Below are positions 7,656 through 15,645 of a stretch of DNA of 64,000 bases, one piece after another. The position numbers and the translations under genes are program-made. The stretch's first letter is position 1; the number at the start of each line of letters is the position of its first letter. Under the pieces are notes generated by a model. It made no database searches and was not told the DNA's origin. It saw nothing but the letters and a program-made list of their open reading frames with translations. The stretch comes from JAITWN01 sp964581365 (GTDB taxonomy: Bacteria > Pseudomonadota > Gammaproteobacteria > SZUA-140): contig CAZOOF010000005.1 of the NCBI GenBank assembly GCA_964581365.1, positions 1-64,000 of the forward strand, read 5' to 3'.

Positions 7656-8234
7656 ATGGCGAAGACGATCTGGACGATCGGACATTCGTCGCGGCCGCTC
7701 GCGGACTTCCTGGCCCTGCTCGAAGGGCCGGGAATCGGCTGCGTTGTGGACGTGCGACGTCACCCGGGGTCGCGCTCGTTTCCCTGGTTTGGCGCGGATT
7801 CATTGTCACGCGCACTGGATTCCTGCGGCATCCGTTACCTGCCCTTTCCCAAACTCGGCGGTCGTCGCCGGCCGGATCCCGCATCCCGCAACACTGTCTG
7901 GCGCAATGTCTCTTTCCGCGCCTATGCTGACTTCATGGAAACGGCCGAGTTCACCGCAGCGCTGGAACGGCTGGAGGAGATTGCGCTCGAAGACCGCACC
8001 GCCATCATGTGTTCCGAAGCGGTATGGTGGCGCTGTCATCGGGCTATGATCGCCGATGCGCTCAAGGCGCGCGCTTGGCTCGTACTTCACATCATGGATG
8101 GCGGCAAGCTGGTTGAGCATCCCTTTACCTCGGCGGCATCCATCGAGGGAGGGCGCCTGGTATATGGCCCATCCCGGGATCGAGCCGCTGATGACCGATC
8201 CAGGCAGGGAGGAAGCGGCTATGGAACACGATGA
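7656..8234 (+). CDS. DUF488 family protein
   Basis: A 192-residue protein with the DUF488 hallmarks: TIGHSSRPLADFLALL at the N terminus, VVDVRRHPGSR, YLPFPKLGGRR, and the late motif MCSEAVWWRCHRAMIADAL containing the conserved Cys and the CHR motif. Its biochemical role is not established. ATG 7656 is preferred over the in-frame GTG 7650 because the GGCGGAGG site (7643-7650) then has good spacing. The 3' end overlaps the next gene by 14 bases, implying coupled translation. It is divergent from gdx, sharing a 190-base intergenic region. Confidence 0.85.
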   Translation: MAKTIWTIGHSSRPLADFLALLEGPGIGCVVDVRRHPGSRSFPWFGADSLSRALDSCGIRYLPFPKLGGRRRPDPASRNTVWRNVSFRAYADFMETAEFTAALERLEEIALEDRTAIMCSEAVWWRCHRAMIADALKARAWLVLHIMDGGKLVEHPFTSAASIEGGRLVYGPSRDRAADDRSRQGGSGYGTR

Positions 8235-9129
8235 GGACTGGCCCGCTATTCCACTGATGGAATGGCGCGATACCTGTGCTGCGTTACATCTGTATACGCA
8301 GATCGTCGGCAAGATCAGGCTGCGCAGTTCGCCATGGCTGAATCATTACTGGCATTGCACACTGTTTCTCACGGCGCGCGGTCTTGCTACGCCGCCGATG
8401 TCGCGGGGAAAGTGCTGCTTCCAGATCGGATTCGATTTCATTTCCCATCGTCTCCGGATTGACACCAGCGACGGCCATAGCGGTGGCTTCGCGCTGGAGC
8501 CGCAGTCGGTGGCGCGCTTTTACGAGCAGATGATGGCGGAACTCGACCGTCTCGGGCTGTCGATGGTGATCGATCGCAAGCCTAACGAAATGGCGGAGGC
8601 GATTCCATTCCATCTCGATACGGCGCGCCGGCCCTGGGATGCCGAGCGCGTCACGGCGTACTGGCGGGCGCTGCTGCTGGCAGAACGCGCATTTCGCTGC
8701 TTTCGCGCCGATTTCATCGGCAAGTGCAGTCCGGTGCACTATTTCTGGGGCGCGCCTGATCTGGCGGTCACTCGCTTCTCCGGGCGGCGGGCGCCGCCTC
8801 ATCCCGGAGGTATTCCGAATCTGCCCGATCGCGTTACGCTCGAATCCTATTCCCATGAGGTGGCGAGTTGCGGCTTCTGGCCGGGCGGCGAGCCGTTCCC
8901 GGAGCCCGCTTTCTACGCCTACGCCTATCCCGAGCCAGCCGGCTATGCGCAGGCCAGGGTATCTCCTGGAGAGGCTTTTTACAGCGAACAGCTGCGTGAA
9001 TTCATCCTGCCATACGATGCGGTCAGAAGCGCGCGTTCGCCAGAGAAAGCATTGCTCGAGTTTCTGACGACGAGCTATGAGGCAGCGGCAGATCTTGGAC
9101 AATGGCGTCGCGCGGAACTCGAGCGCTAA
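8221..9129 (+). CDS. DUF5996 family protein
   Basis: A 302-residue cytoplasmic protein that begins with the family signature WPAIPLMEWRDTCAALHLYTQIVGK, continues with NHYWHCTLFLTARGL and GFDFISHRL, and ends with ELREFILPYDAVR. These are characteristic of DUF5996, whose function is unknown. The frame is open upstream, but homology starts at ATG 8221, which follows GGGAGGAAG. It overlaps the preceding DUF488 gene by 14 bases, so the two are likely one operon. No signal peptide or membrane segment was seen. Confidence 0.85.
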   Translation: MEHDEDWPAIPLMEWRDTCAALHLYTQIVGKIRLRSSPWLNHYWHCTLFLTARGLATPPMSRGKCCFQIGFDFISHRLRIDTSDGHSGGFALEPQSVARFYEQMMAELDRLGLSMVIDRKPNEMAEAIPFHLDTARRPWDAERVTAYWRALLLAERAFRCFRADFIGKCSPVHYFWGAPDLAVTRFSGRRAPPHPGGIPNLPDRVTLESYSHEVASCGFWPGGEPFPEPAFYAYAYPEPAGYAQARVSPGEAFYSEQLREFILPYDAVRSARSPEKALLEFLTTSYEAAADLGQWRRAELER

Positions 9130-9143
9130 TACGCCGCAGGACG

Positions 9144-9581
9144 CTAGACGCCGATGTCCTCATTCCAGAGCTCCGAGTGTTCGGCGATGAAGCGTTCCAT
9201 CATGGCAATGCATTCCGCATCCTGCAGCACCTCGATGGAAACGCCGCGGCTGCGCAGCAGCTCCTCCTCGCCCATGAAGGTGCGGTTCTCGCCGATGATC
9301 ACACGTCGAATGCCGTACAGCAGAATGGCGCCAGAACACATGGCGCAGGGCGACAGGGTGGTGTAGAGGATGCTTTCCCGGTAAACCGCTGCCGGTTGGC
9401 GGCCGGCCTGCTCCAGTGCGTCCATTTCGCCATGCAGGATCGCGCTGCCCTGTTGCACGCGGCGGTTGTGGCCGCGGCCGATGATCCGGCCCTGATGCAC
9501 GAGCACGGAACCAATGGGGATGCCACCTTCGCTCAGGCCCTGCCGGGCCTCGGCGATAGCAGCTTGCATGCATTCGTCCAT
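9144..9581 (-). CDS. Cytosine deaminase, fungal (FCY1-like) type
   Basis: A zinc nucleoside/base deaminase of 145 residues that would convert cytosine to uracil in pyrimidine salvage. Zinc ligands and catalytic acid are visible: H50 and E52 in HGEMDALE, C79 and C82 in PCAMC. Around them, GGIPIG, GRGHNRRVQQGSA, LYTTLSPC, YGIRRVIIGEN and the ending WNEDIGV follow the yeast cytosine deaminase layout rather than the bacterial CodA amidohydrolase or the TadA pattern. Convergent with the DUF5996 gene, 14 bases apart. A related guanine or tRNA deaminase is less likely. Confidence 0.85.
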   Translation of the reverse strand: MDECMQAAIAEARQGLSEGGIPIGSVLVHQGRIIGRGHNRRVQQGSAILHGEMDALEQAGRQPAAVYRESILYTTLSPCAMCSGAILLYGIRRVIIGENRTFMGEEELLRSRGVSIEVLQDAECIAMMERFIAEHSELWNEDIGV

Positions 9582-9666
9582 CCTGCGTTCTCCCTGGCTG
9601 TAACCGCGACCGCGGTTAAGATCATGATCCCGGGGTCCATGATCGTAGCTATCGGCCTGGCGGCGT

Positions 9667-10314
9667 TCAGATCCAGGCTCCGCGCAGCTTGCGGATCAGG
9701 CGGATCCACATCTCACCTGGATCCTCGTCAGAGAAAGTGAGGGAAGGATCAGCTTCGATCAGGTGCCAATCGTCACGCCGGAGTTCGGAAACGAGCTGCC
9801 CGGGTCCCCAGCCGGCATAGCCGGCGAAAATGCGCCTCGGCGCGCTGTCGTCAAGCTGGGCATGCAGCTCGAACACCGCATCACGACCAAGCACGAAGCC
9901 AAGCTCGCCGGGAAGCTCGAGGACGCCCGATGACAAGGATTCTTCCTGCGGCCCGGCCGGCGGGGATTCACGGAAGGAGGTCTGGAATACCATGGACAGC
10001 CGGCGTGGCTCCATCGGTCCGCCGAATCGCAGCGGATCATCGTTGAATCCCTCGCCCAGCGTCGCTGCGGGAATAGCGCCCGGACGGTTGATGATGACGC
10101 CGACAGTGCCTTTGTCACCGTGCTCGACCAGCAGGATCACGGTGCGCCGGAAACGCGGATCCGGCATCGTTTCGCTGGCGACCAGATAGCGTCCGGCGGC
10201 GGGTTCCGGTTCGAAGCGCAGCGCCGCCGGTCCGGCCGCGACCGCGGGAAGAGCCAGGGTCAGCGCCGACAGCATAAAGAGCATCGGTATCACTGCGAGC
10301 GTACGCGCGAACAT
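9667..10314 (-). CDS. YqgE/AlgH (UPF0301) family protein with a signal peptide
   Basis: The core GRYLVASETMPDPRF, VILLVEHGDKGTVGVIINRP, RFGGPM and FAGYAGWGPGQLVSEL are typical of UPF0301 (YqgE/AlgH), a widespread family with no firm biochemical role. Unlike usual cytoplasmic members, a hydrophobic leader (MFARTLAVIPMLFMLSALT, then LALPAVAA) precedes the core, suggesting export. ATG 10314 is chosen over the upstream ATG 10362, because a perfect TATAAT (minus strand, 10351-10356) lies within the longer form and is a likely -10 element for this gene. The protein has 215 residues. Confidence 0.82.
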   Translation of the reverse strand: MFARTLAVIPMLFMLSALTLALPAVAAGPAALRFEPEPAAGRYLVASETMPDPRFRRTVILLVEHGDKGTVGVIINRPGAIPAATLGEGFNDDPLRFGGPMEPRRLSMVFQTSFRESPPAGPQEESLSSGVLELPGELGFVLGRDAVFELHAQLDDSAPRRIFAGYAGWGPGQLVSELRRDDWHLIEADPSLTFSDEDPGEMWIRLIRKLRGAWI

Positions 10315-10350
10315 GACGGCAGGAAACAGACCCCTGGTGACGGATATCCG

Positions 10351-10356
10351 ATTATA
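10351..10356 (-). promoter_or_regulatory. Likely -10 element of the exported YqgE-like gene
   Basis: A perfect TATAAT on the minus strand, 37 bases upstream of ATG 10314. The -35 is weak: GTTCAG about 16 bases further upstream. It supports the shorter start. Confidence 0.4.
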
Positions 10357-10424
10357 CGCCACTGGCGCCGTGCTGAACTCTGCCGCTATGCTTGAACATG
10401 CTGAAATCCGGGAGGAAGACGCGC

Positions 10425-11021
10425 ATGGAGGTCGTTCTGATCGTCGTTCTGGTGCTGGCAGGCCTGCTCGCGCTGTATGCGATCGCCATCTACAATCGAC
10501 TGGTGCTCCTGCGGAACCGCTTTCGCAATGCCTTCGCGCAGGTCGAGGTGCAGCTCAAGCGGCGTCATGATCTGATCCCCAATCTGGTCGAAACGGCGAA
10601 GCGATATCTTGCCCACGAGCGCGACACCTTGAGCGCGGTGGTGGAGGCGAGGAATGCGGCTGCCAGAGGGCTGGAACGCATGCACGCCGATCCGGGAGAT
10701 GCCGGTGCGGTGCAGGCTCTCGGTCAGGCGGAGCGCGGGCTCACCGGCGCGCTGGGTCGATTCAATATGCTGGTGGAGGCCTATCCCGATTTGAAGGCCG
10801 ATCAGAATATGCGTCAGCTCAGTGAGGAACTGACCGGCACCGAAAACCGGGTGGCGTTTTCCCGGCAGGCATTCAATGACGCGGTGATGGAATACAACAC
10901 CTACCGGCAGTCGTTTCCGCAGACGCTGTTCGCGGGATTGTTCGGGCATCGTGAAGATGCCGCGCTGCTCGAATTCGCTGACAGCGAACAGATTCAGGAA
11001 GCGCCCAGAGTAACGTTCTGA
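10425..11021 (+). CDS. LemA family membrane protein
   Basis: A 198-residue protein with one N-terminal membrane segment (MEVVLIVVLVLAGLLALYAI) and a cytoplasmic helical domain holding the LemA signature YNRLVLLRNRFRNAFAQVEV, RRHDLIPNLVETAKRY and the late ENRVAFSRQAFNDAVMEYNT. The function is unclear; LemA genes often sit beside M48 peptidases, as here. ATG 10425 is selected over in-frame ATG 10392 because GGAGGA at 10411-10416 has good spacing and homology begins here. A short hairpin (GCAGGCG/CGCCTGC, 11024-11042) follows the stop. Confidence 0.9.
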   Translation: MEVVLIVVLVLAGLLALYAIAIYNRLVLLRNRFRNAFAQVEVQLKRRHDLIPNLVETAKRYLAHERDTLSAVVEARNAAARGLERMHADPGDAGAVQALGQAERGLTGALGRFNMLVEAYPDLKADQNMRQLSEELTGTENRVAFSRQAFNDAVMEYNTYRQSFPQTLFAGLFGHREDAALLEFADSEQIQEAPRVTF

Positions 11022-11066
11022 GCAGGCGAGCATCCGCCTGCCCCGGAAGGCCGCGTCCTCCTGTAT

Positions 11067-11504
11067 TCAGCGGACACGCAAGGCGATGTGCATGCCTTCG
11101 CCGTAATGGCTCTCGAGTTCACCATTCTCCTCTTCTTCCACGATGTTGCAGAAGAGCACGTACTCGCCCGGTTCCAGCGTGAAAGTCGCTGTGCGCGTTT
11201 CGCCGGGAGGAAACTCCTCGATTTCACCGATGAGCCTGCCGGCTGATTCCTCGGTCACCAGTCCGCGTTCGACCGGGAGGCGGTCATGGCGGCTGCTGGT
11301 TCGCAGAATGACGAGTTCATGGTATTCCCTCCCGGCATTCGTCACGCGGAAGGTCACCTCTCCAGCGGCCACCTCGCTGTTGTCGATGTCGATGCTCCAT
11401 TCGTTCAGCGTGGCGTGGACGGTTTCTCCCGCGCTGGCGCCGAGGGGAAGGAAGAGGAGCAGTACGAGTGCTGACAACGCGTGTACAGGTGAGGCGAATT
11501 TCAT
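11067..11504 (-). CDS. Exported cupredoxin-like protein
   Basis: A 145-residue protein with a clear signal peptide (VHALSALVLLLFLPLGASA) and a single beta-sandwich domain. Candidate copper ligands follow the blue-copper order: a His in EYHELVI, then a Cys in YVLFCNI, then a His and a Met in SHYGEGMHI. The 14 residues between Cys and the second His are longer than in plastocyanin, so the site may be atypical. It could be a periplasmic electron carrier or copper-binding protein. ATG 11504 is chosen because the signal peptide begins there. It lies antisense-oriented between lemA and the M48 peptidase gene. Confidence 0.75.
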   Translation of the reverse strand: MKFASPVHALSALVLLLFLPLGASAGETVHATLNEWSIDIDNSEVAAGEVTFRVTNAGREYHELVILRTSSRHDRLPVERGLVTEESAGRLIGEIEEFPPGETRTATFTLEPGEYVLFCNIVEEEENGELESHYGEGMHIALRVR

Positions 11505-11753
11505 CGGGATGTTTCCGGGTCGGTAAGGTGTCGTAATGGTAACAATTCGCATTCGCGAGTCAATGGTTTGGGCCGAGATATCGCGGATCCGGACCGGTGT
11601 GACGTCGATGCCGCCGGACGCGATCCGCAGGGCCGGCTATCATCCGGGAAGGATGGGGGCCGAGGCAGCAATGAAGGCAGCTGTGGGCCGATGCGGGATC
11701 TTTCCGTGTTGGCCCTGGCAGTCCGCACGGCCCATTCGTGGCGCGAGGCCGGG

Positions 11754-13691
11754 ATGAATTTCTTCGAAGCACAGGCGCAAGCGAAACGCCACACGGGAAG
11801 GCTGATTCTGCTGTTCGTGCTGGCGGTCATCAGCCTGCTCGTGCTTTCCAATCTGCTGGTGTTCGCGGTGCTGATCGTCGCCCGGGGCGGCTCCGTCATG
11901 TCGCTGGCGGCTCTCGCCGGGCACTTCGATCCCGCCATCGCGGCGACAGTGATATTTGCGGTCCTGATGACCATCGGACTCGGCAGCCTGTTCAGAATCC
12001 TGACCATCGGCGGTGACGGGCGGCGGGTCGCCGAAATGCTGGGAGGACGACCCGTCGGGGTCGGCACCCGGGACTTCGCGGAGCGCCAGCTGCTCAATGT
12101 GGTCGAAGAGATGGCTATTGCTTCCGGGATCGCCGTACCGCCGGTATACATTGTGGAAGAGCCGGGCATCAATGCGTTCGCGGCCGGTCATTCGCCGAAC
12201 ACGGCGGTGATCGGGATTACGCGCGGTGCGCTCGAGCAGCTCGATCGCGAAGAGCTGCAGGGCGTGATCGCGCACGAGTTCAGTCACATCTTCAACGGTG
12301 ACATGCGGCTCAATCTGCGGCTCATGGGGGTGCTGCATGGCATTCTGCTGCTCGCGCTGCTTGGCTGGCAGATGCTGCGCTCCGCGCGTTATGCCCGGAC
12401 CGGGCGTCGCGGCAATACGAGCGCGGCAGCATTGATTCCGCTCTTCGGGCTCGGTCTCATAGCAGTGGGATCGATCGGGCACTTTTTCGGGCAATGGATC
12501 AAGGCGACGATCAGCCGTCAGCGGGAGCTGCTTGCGGATGCGTCCGCTGTGCAGTACACGCGCAATACCGGCGGCCTGGCCGGCGCGCTGAAGAAGATTG
12601 GCGCAGCGGGTTCGGGACTGCGTGCCCCCGCCGCAGCCGAGTATAGCTTCGCCTGTTTTGCCACTGCCGTCAGCGGCTGGCTGCAATCGATGTTCGCCAC
12701 TCATCCGCCGCTCGAGCTGCGCATCCGGCGGCTCGATCCGCGCTGGGATGGCAAGTTCATTCCCTCCTCGCCGCAGCGCACCGGCGGCGGAGTCCGGGAC
12801 GACAGCGCCGTGCCACAGGGGCAAGCGGCGCCGTTGTCGGCCGCGGTTGCCGGCTCGGTCCTCGCCCGTGCCGGTACGCTCGACAGCGCCGCTGTCGGAC
12901 TCGCCCGGGAGTTGCTTGCGGCCATTCCGCGCCGCCTGCGCGCGGCGGCCGAGGAGCCGTATGGCGCGCGAGCCGTGGTTTACGCACTGCTGATGGATGA
13001 TCGACGGGATGTCGCGGAGAAGCAGGCAGGGATCCTGGCAGCGATGGCCGAACCCGAGGTCGCGCTGCATGCGCCGGCGCTGAGCGCCGAGGTGGCAGCG
13101 GGCGGGGACCGGCTGCGACTGCCGCTGGCGGAGATCGCGATGCCGGCGCTGGAAGCCTTGTCGGAGGATCAATACCGGCGGTTTCGCGGCGTGGTCGAAG
13201 AGTTGATCGCAGCGGATCGGCAAACCAGTTTCGGCGAATGGATCCTGCGCCGCTTCATCCTGCGCCGCCTGGATGAATCATTCGGCATGCGCTCTCCGGC
13301 GACTGAACGCTATATCGATGCGGAGATGCTGGGCGATGCTGCCTCGACGGTGCTGTCAGTGCTCGCGCGGCTCGAACACCATGGCGATGAGCAGGCTGCG
13401 GAGGCGGCTTTCCAGACCGGAGCGGTGGCGCTTCGCGGGGAACGATTGTCCCTGAGCTTCACTGCGGAGCGCGTGCCGCCACGGGCGCTCGATGCCGCCT
13501 TCGACCGGCTGGAATCGCTCGATGCCGGGCGGAAGGAGGCGATGCTGAAAGCCTGCATCGCCTGCGTCCTGCATGACCGTCAGCTGACCATGCGCGGCTA
13601 CGAGCTGGTGCGCACCCTGGCCGCGTGCCTGGATTGTCCACTGCCACCGCTGCGTCTCGTTCAGCCGGATTCGGCGCTGGACGGCGAGTGA
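11754..13691 (+). CDS. M48 family membrane zinc metallopeptidase (HtpX-like)
   Basis: A 645-residue protease. Two N-terminal membrane segments (about residues 17-44 and 60-82) precede the catalytic domain, which has the zinc motif HEFSH at residues 174-178 (VIAHEFSHIFNGD). A further hydrophobic pair follows, then RQRELLADASAVQYTRN, which supplies the third zinc ligand. After about residue 330 there is a long C-terminal region of unrecognised helical type, unusual compared with about 290-residue HtpX. ATG 11754 follows GAGGCCGGG, and the sequence upstream of it is not conserved-looking. The LemA plus M48 pairing is common. Confidence 0.88.
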   Translation: MNFFEAQAQAKRHTGRLILLFVLAVISLLVLSNLLVFAVLIVARGGSVMSLAALAGHFDPAIAATVIFAVLMTIGLGSLFRILTIGGDGRRVAEMLGGRPVGVGTRDFAERQLLNVVEEMAIASGIAVPPVYIVEEPGINAFAAGHSPNTAVIGITRGALEQLDREELQGVIAHEFSHIFNGDMRLNLRLMGVLHGILLLALLGWQMLRSARYARTGRRGNTSAAALIPLFGLGLIAVGSIGHFFGQWIKATISRQRELLADASAVQYTRNTGGLAGALKKIGAAGSGLRAPAAAEYSFACFATAVSGWLQSMFATHPPLELRIRRLDPRWDGKFIPSSPQRTGGGVRDDSAVPQGQAAPLSAAVAGSVLARAGTLDSAAVGLARELLAAIPRRLRAAAEEPYGARAVVYALLMDDRRDVAEKQAGILAAMAEPEVALHAPALSAEVAAGGDRLRLPLAEIAMPALEALSEDQYRRFRGVVEELIAADRQTSFGEWILRRFILRRLDESFGMRSPATERYIDAEMLGDAASTVLSVLARLEHHGDEQAAEAAFQTGAVALRGERLSLSFTAERVPPRALDAAFDRLESLDAGRKEAMLKACIACVLHDRQLTMRGYELVRTLAACLDCPLPPLRLVQPDSALDGE

Positions 13692-13707
13692 TTTGCGTCC
13701 CGCGACC

Positions 13708-14802
13708 CTAGGGGGCGGGCAGAGGCGACAGCAGGGTGGACCAGTCGATGGTTCCGGATGTCACCGAGGGGCCATGGGTGATCGTCAGGACGACTCCGTC
13801 GGAGACGACAGATGCCTGCATCGAGGCGCAGCCTGCGCAGGTTTCTTCGAGCATGACGCTGCCGGACGCGGGAGGCTGTGAATGGGAGTCGGGACGGCCG
13901 GTGGTCCAGAGCAGGGGCTCGTTCACCTGCGTGCGTATCCGCAGCAGGACTTCGTCGTTGGCTCCGTTCGTATACCTGCTCAGCGTACTCGGTCCTTCGG
14001 CATGGTTCGTGATCTCGACGCGATACTCTCCGCTGTTTGCGTCCTCGATGGTGTCGACGCGGAAGGGCCGCAGCTGGAAGTTGATTGCCGCCGCGTCGGA
14101 ACTGAACGGTGCGGTGTAATGCTGTACGTTGATGCCGCCGATGAGGCCCTGGTCGAGGTCGGCGTCGACCTCTATGCGCGTCCTGAGGACGTTCAGCGTG
14201 TGGTTCGCGGTGTGGGTGTAGCTGTCTGTGAACGAGGTCACGGTACCGTTGTCGTTATGGATCTGGACCGGGCCCATCCAGACTTCAGTCTCGACCTGCC
14301 AGTCGTCGTTTCCTGCCGGATCGCCGTTGCTCTGTATTCTGGTTATGTCGATAGTGCCGCTGATGGTGACCCCATCGATGGTGCACTCCGACAGCGCGAC
14401 GTGCAGCGAAGGGCCGGCAGGAAGCTGGTATCCCCAGTCGATGTTGCGGTAGCTGACCCGGTTGGTTTCATCGGCGTAGCCATGAGGGCTGCCGGCACAT
14501 TGAGGAATATTGAGTGGATTGCCGTTTTTCGCTCGAACCAGAACGATGTGATCCCGCAGCATTGTGTTGACGATGTGGGACACCATCACCAGCTTGCTGG
14601 TGACGTCCAGCGCGGAGTGGGCCAGGTCTACCCGCTCCGCATCCAGGTCGCCGGAAACCGGGGGCGGCGGAGGTCCCGGATCGGGGTTTGATCCGGATTC
14701 CTCCTCTCCACCGCCGCAGCCTGTCAGCAGGATCAGCAGGCCAGCGCATGCGAGTGTGGAGACTAACTGCCAGGGCGAGTACCCTTGAACCGTCCTTTTC
14801 AT
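13708..14802 (-). CDS. Putative lipoprotein of unknown function
   Basis: A 364-residue lipoprotein: the leader ends in LLILLTGC with the lipobox cysteine at residue 29, followed by a Gly/Glu-rich linker and a Pro-rich spacer. The rest is beta-rich and Thr/Asn/Asp-rich (for example SGTIDITRIQSNGDPAGND and TDSYTHTANHTLNV), suggesting an extracellular or periplasmic beta domain. Two late cysteines (ETCAGCASM) could form a disulphide. No family was recognised. An upstream in-frame ATG (14823) would lengthen the leader by seven residues. It is divergent from the barrel-protein gene at 14941. Confidence 0.7.
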   Translation of the reverse strand: MKRTVQGYSPWQLVSTLACAGLLILLTGCGGGEEESGSNPDPGPPPPPVSGDLDAERVDLAHSALDVTSKLVMVSHIVNTMLRDHIVLVRAKNGNPLNIPQCAGSPHGYADETNRVSYRNIDWGYQLPAGPSLHVALSECTIDGVTISGTIDITRIQSNGDPAGNDDWQVETEVWMGPVQIHNDNGTVTSFTDSYTHTANHTLNVLRTRIEVDADLDQGLIGGINVQHYTAPFSSDAAAINFQLRPFRVDTIEDANSGEYRVEITNHAEGPSTLSRYTNGANDEVLLRIRTQVNEPLLWTTGRPDSHSQPPASGSVMLEETCAGCASMQASVVSDGVVLTITHGPSVTSGTIDWSTLLSPLPAP

Positions 14803-14940
14803 TTGAGTCCTTTTCTGAATCATATGGTTACGCCCTGGTGGGCGACCGCCTCCGGGATGGTGTACAGTCAATCCACCAGTCACCGGCGCGGGATTTTCGC
14901 GCTATACCCCACAGTAACGGCAGCAGAAGGAGTGGACTTG

Positions 14941-15645
14941 ATGGATCCGAACTCCGAGAAGCGGGCAGTTACACCTTCAGATGTCTCCAGGAAGCTTCGT
15001 GTCGGTTCAACCGGATGCAGCTGGCTGCTGCTCGGGTGTCTGGCGGCGGGTGCCGCCGATGCCGGCGTCTATGCGGGTTTTCAGGGCAACGGGGAACACA
15101 ATCGCATCGCTTATGCCGGTGCGGTGGCCATGCGAGGCGGCGCCTTTTACGAACTCTTCGCTGCGCGTCTGGAGTATCGCTATGACGACGGCGGGACCGT
15201 GTTTGCCGAGCAATACATCGTCACGCCGGCGGTGGGCATGCGCTGGGAGGATGGCTGGAGTATCGGCCTTGCGCTCGGCCCCAGCTTCGTTGCCCGTGAG
15301 GAAGAGGGCACCCGTACCGAGGACAACGACAGCATCGGCCTGACGCTCAAGGCCAGCATGCTTTCAGCCCCCGGGCCATTGACTCACGAGGTGCTGACTT
15401 CTTACACGACGCTCGATAAGGTCCTATGGGGCCGCGCGCGAATTCGGCGGGCGGTGTCCTCGCAACTCTCGCTCGGCGGTGAGCTGATCGGCATGAGCGC
15501 GGAGCAGGCGGACAGTTACGGCGCCGGGCTGGTGGTCGAGTTCGCGCGGAGTCCCGGCCGCATGGGCATCGTCATCGGGTACGAGCGGAGCACGAACCGG
15601 GAGCATACCCCGTACGGCGGCATCGAGCTTTCCGCTTTTTTCTGA
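14941..15645 (+). CDS. Putative outer-membrane beta-barrel protein, BcsS-like
   Basis: A 234-residue protein with a signal-like segment (SWLLLGCLAAGAADAG) followed by repeated amphipathic strands ending in an aromatic residue (ELSAFF), the usual end of an outer-membrane barrel. Stretches such as AYAGAVAMRGG, FYELFAARLEYRYDDGG and LGPSFVAREEEGTR resemble BcsS, a protein linked to cellulose export. The adjacent processive glycosyltransferase fits that reading. The start has a good AGAAGGAG; TTG 14938 is an alternative. The last 222 bases overlap the glycosyltransferase gene on the other strand. Confidence 0.65.
   Translation: MDPNSEKRAVTPSDVSRKLRVGSTGCSWLLLGCLAAGAADAGVYAGFQGNGEHNRIAYAGAVAMRGGAFYELFAARLEYRYDDGGTVFAEQYIVTPAVGMRWEDGWSIGLALGPSFVAREEEGTRTEDNDSIGLTLKASMLSAPGPLTHEVLTSYTTLDKVLWGRARIRRAVSSQLSLGGELIGMSAEQADSYGAGLVVEFARSPGRMGIVIGYERSTNREHTPYGGIELSAFF

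Noticed and set aside
14785..14940. Longer start for the BcsS-like gene at ATG 14785
   Set aside because: It would overlap the divergent lipoprotein start and add 52 residues without homology or signal character; ATG 14941 has a proper ribosome site.
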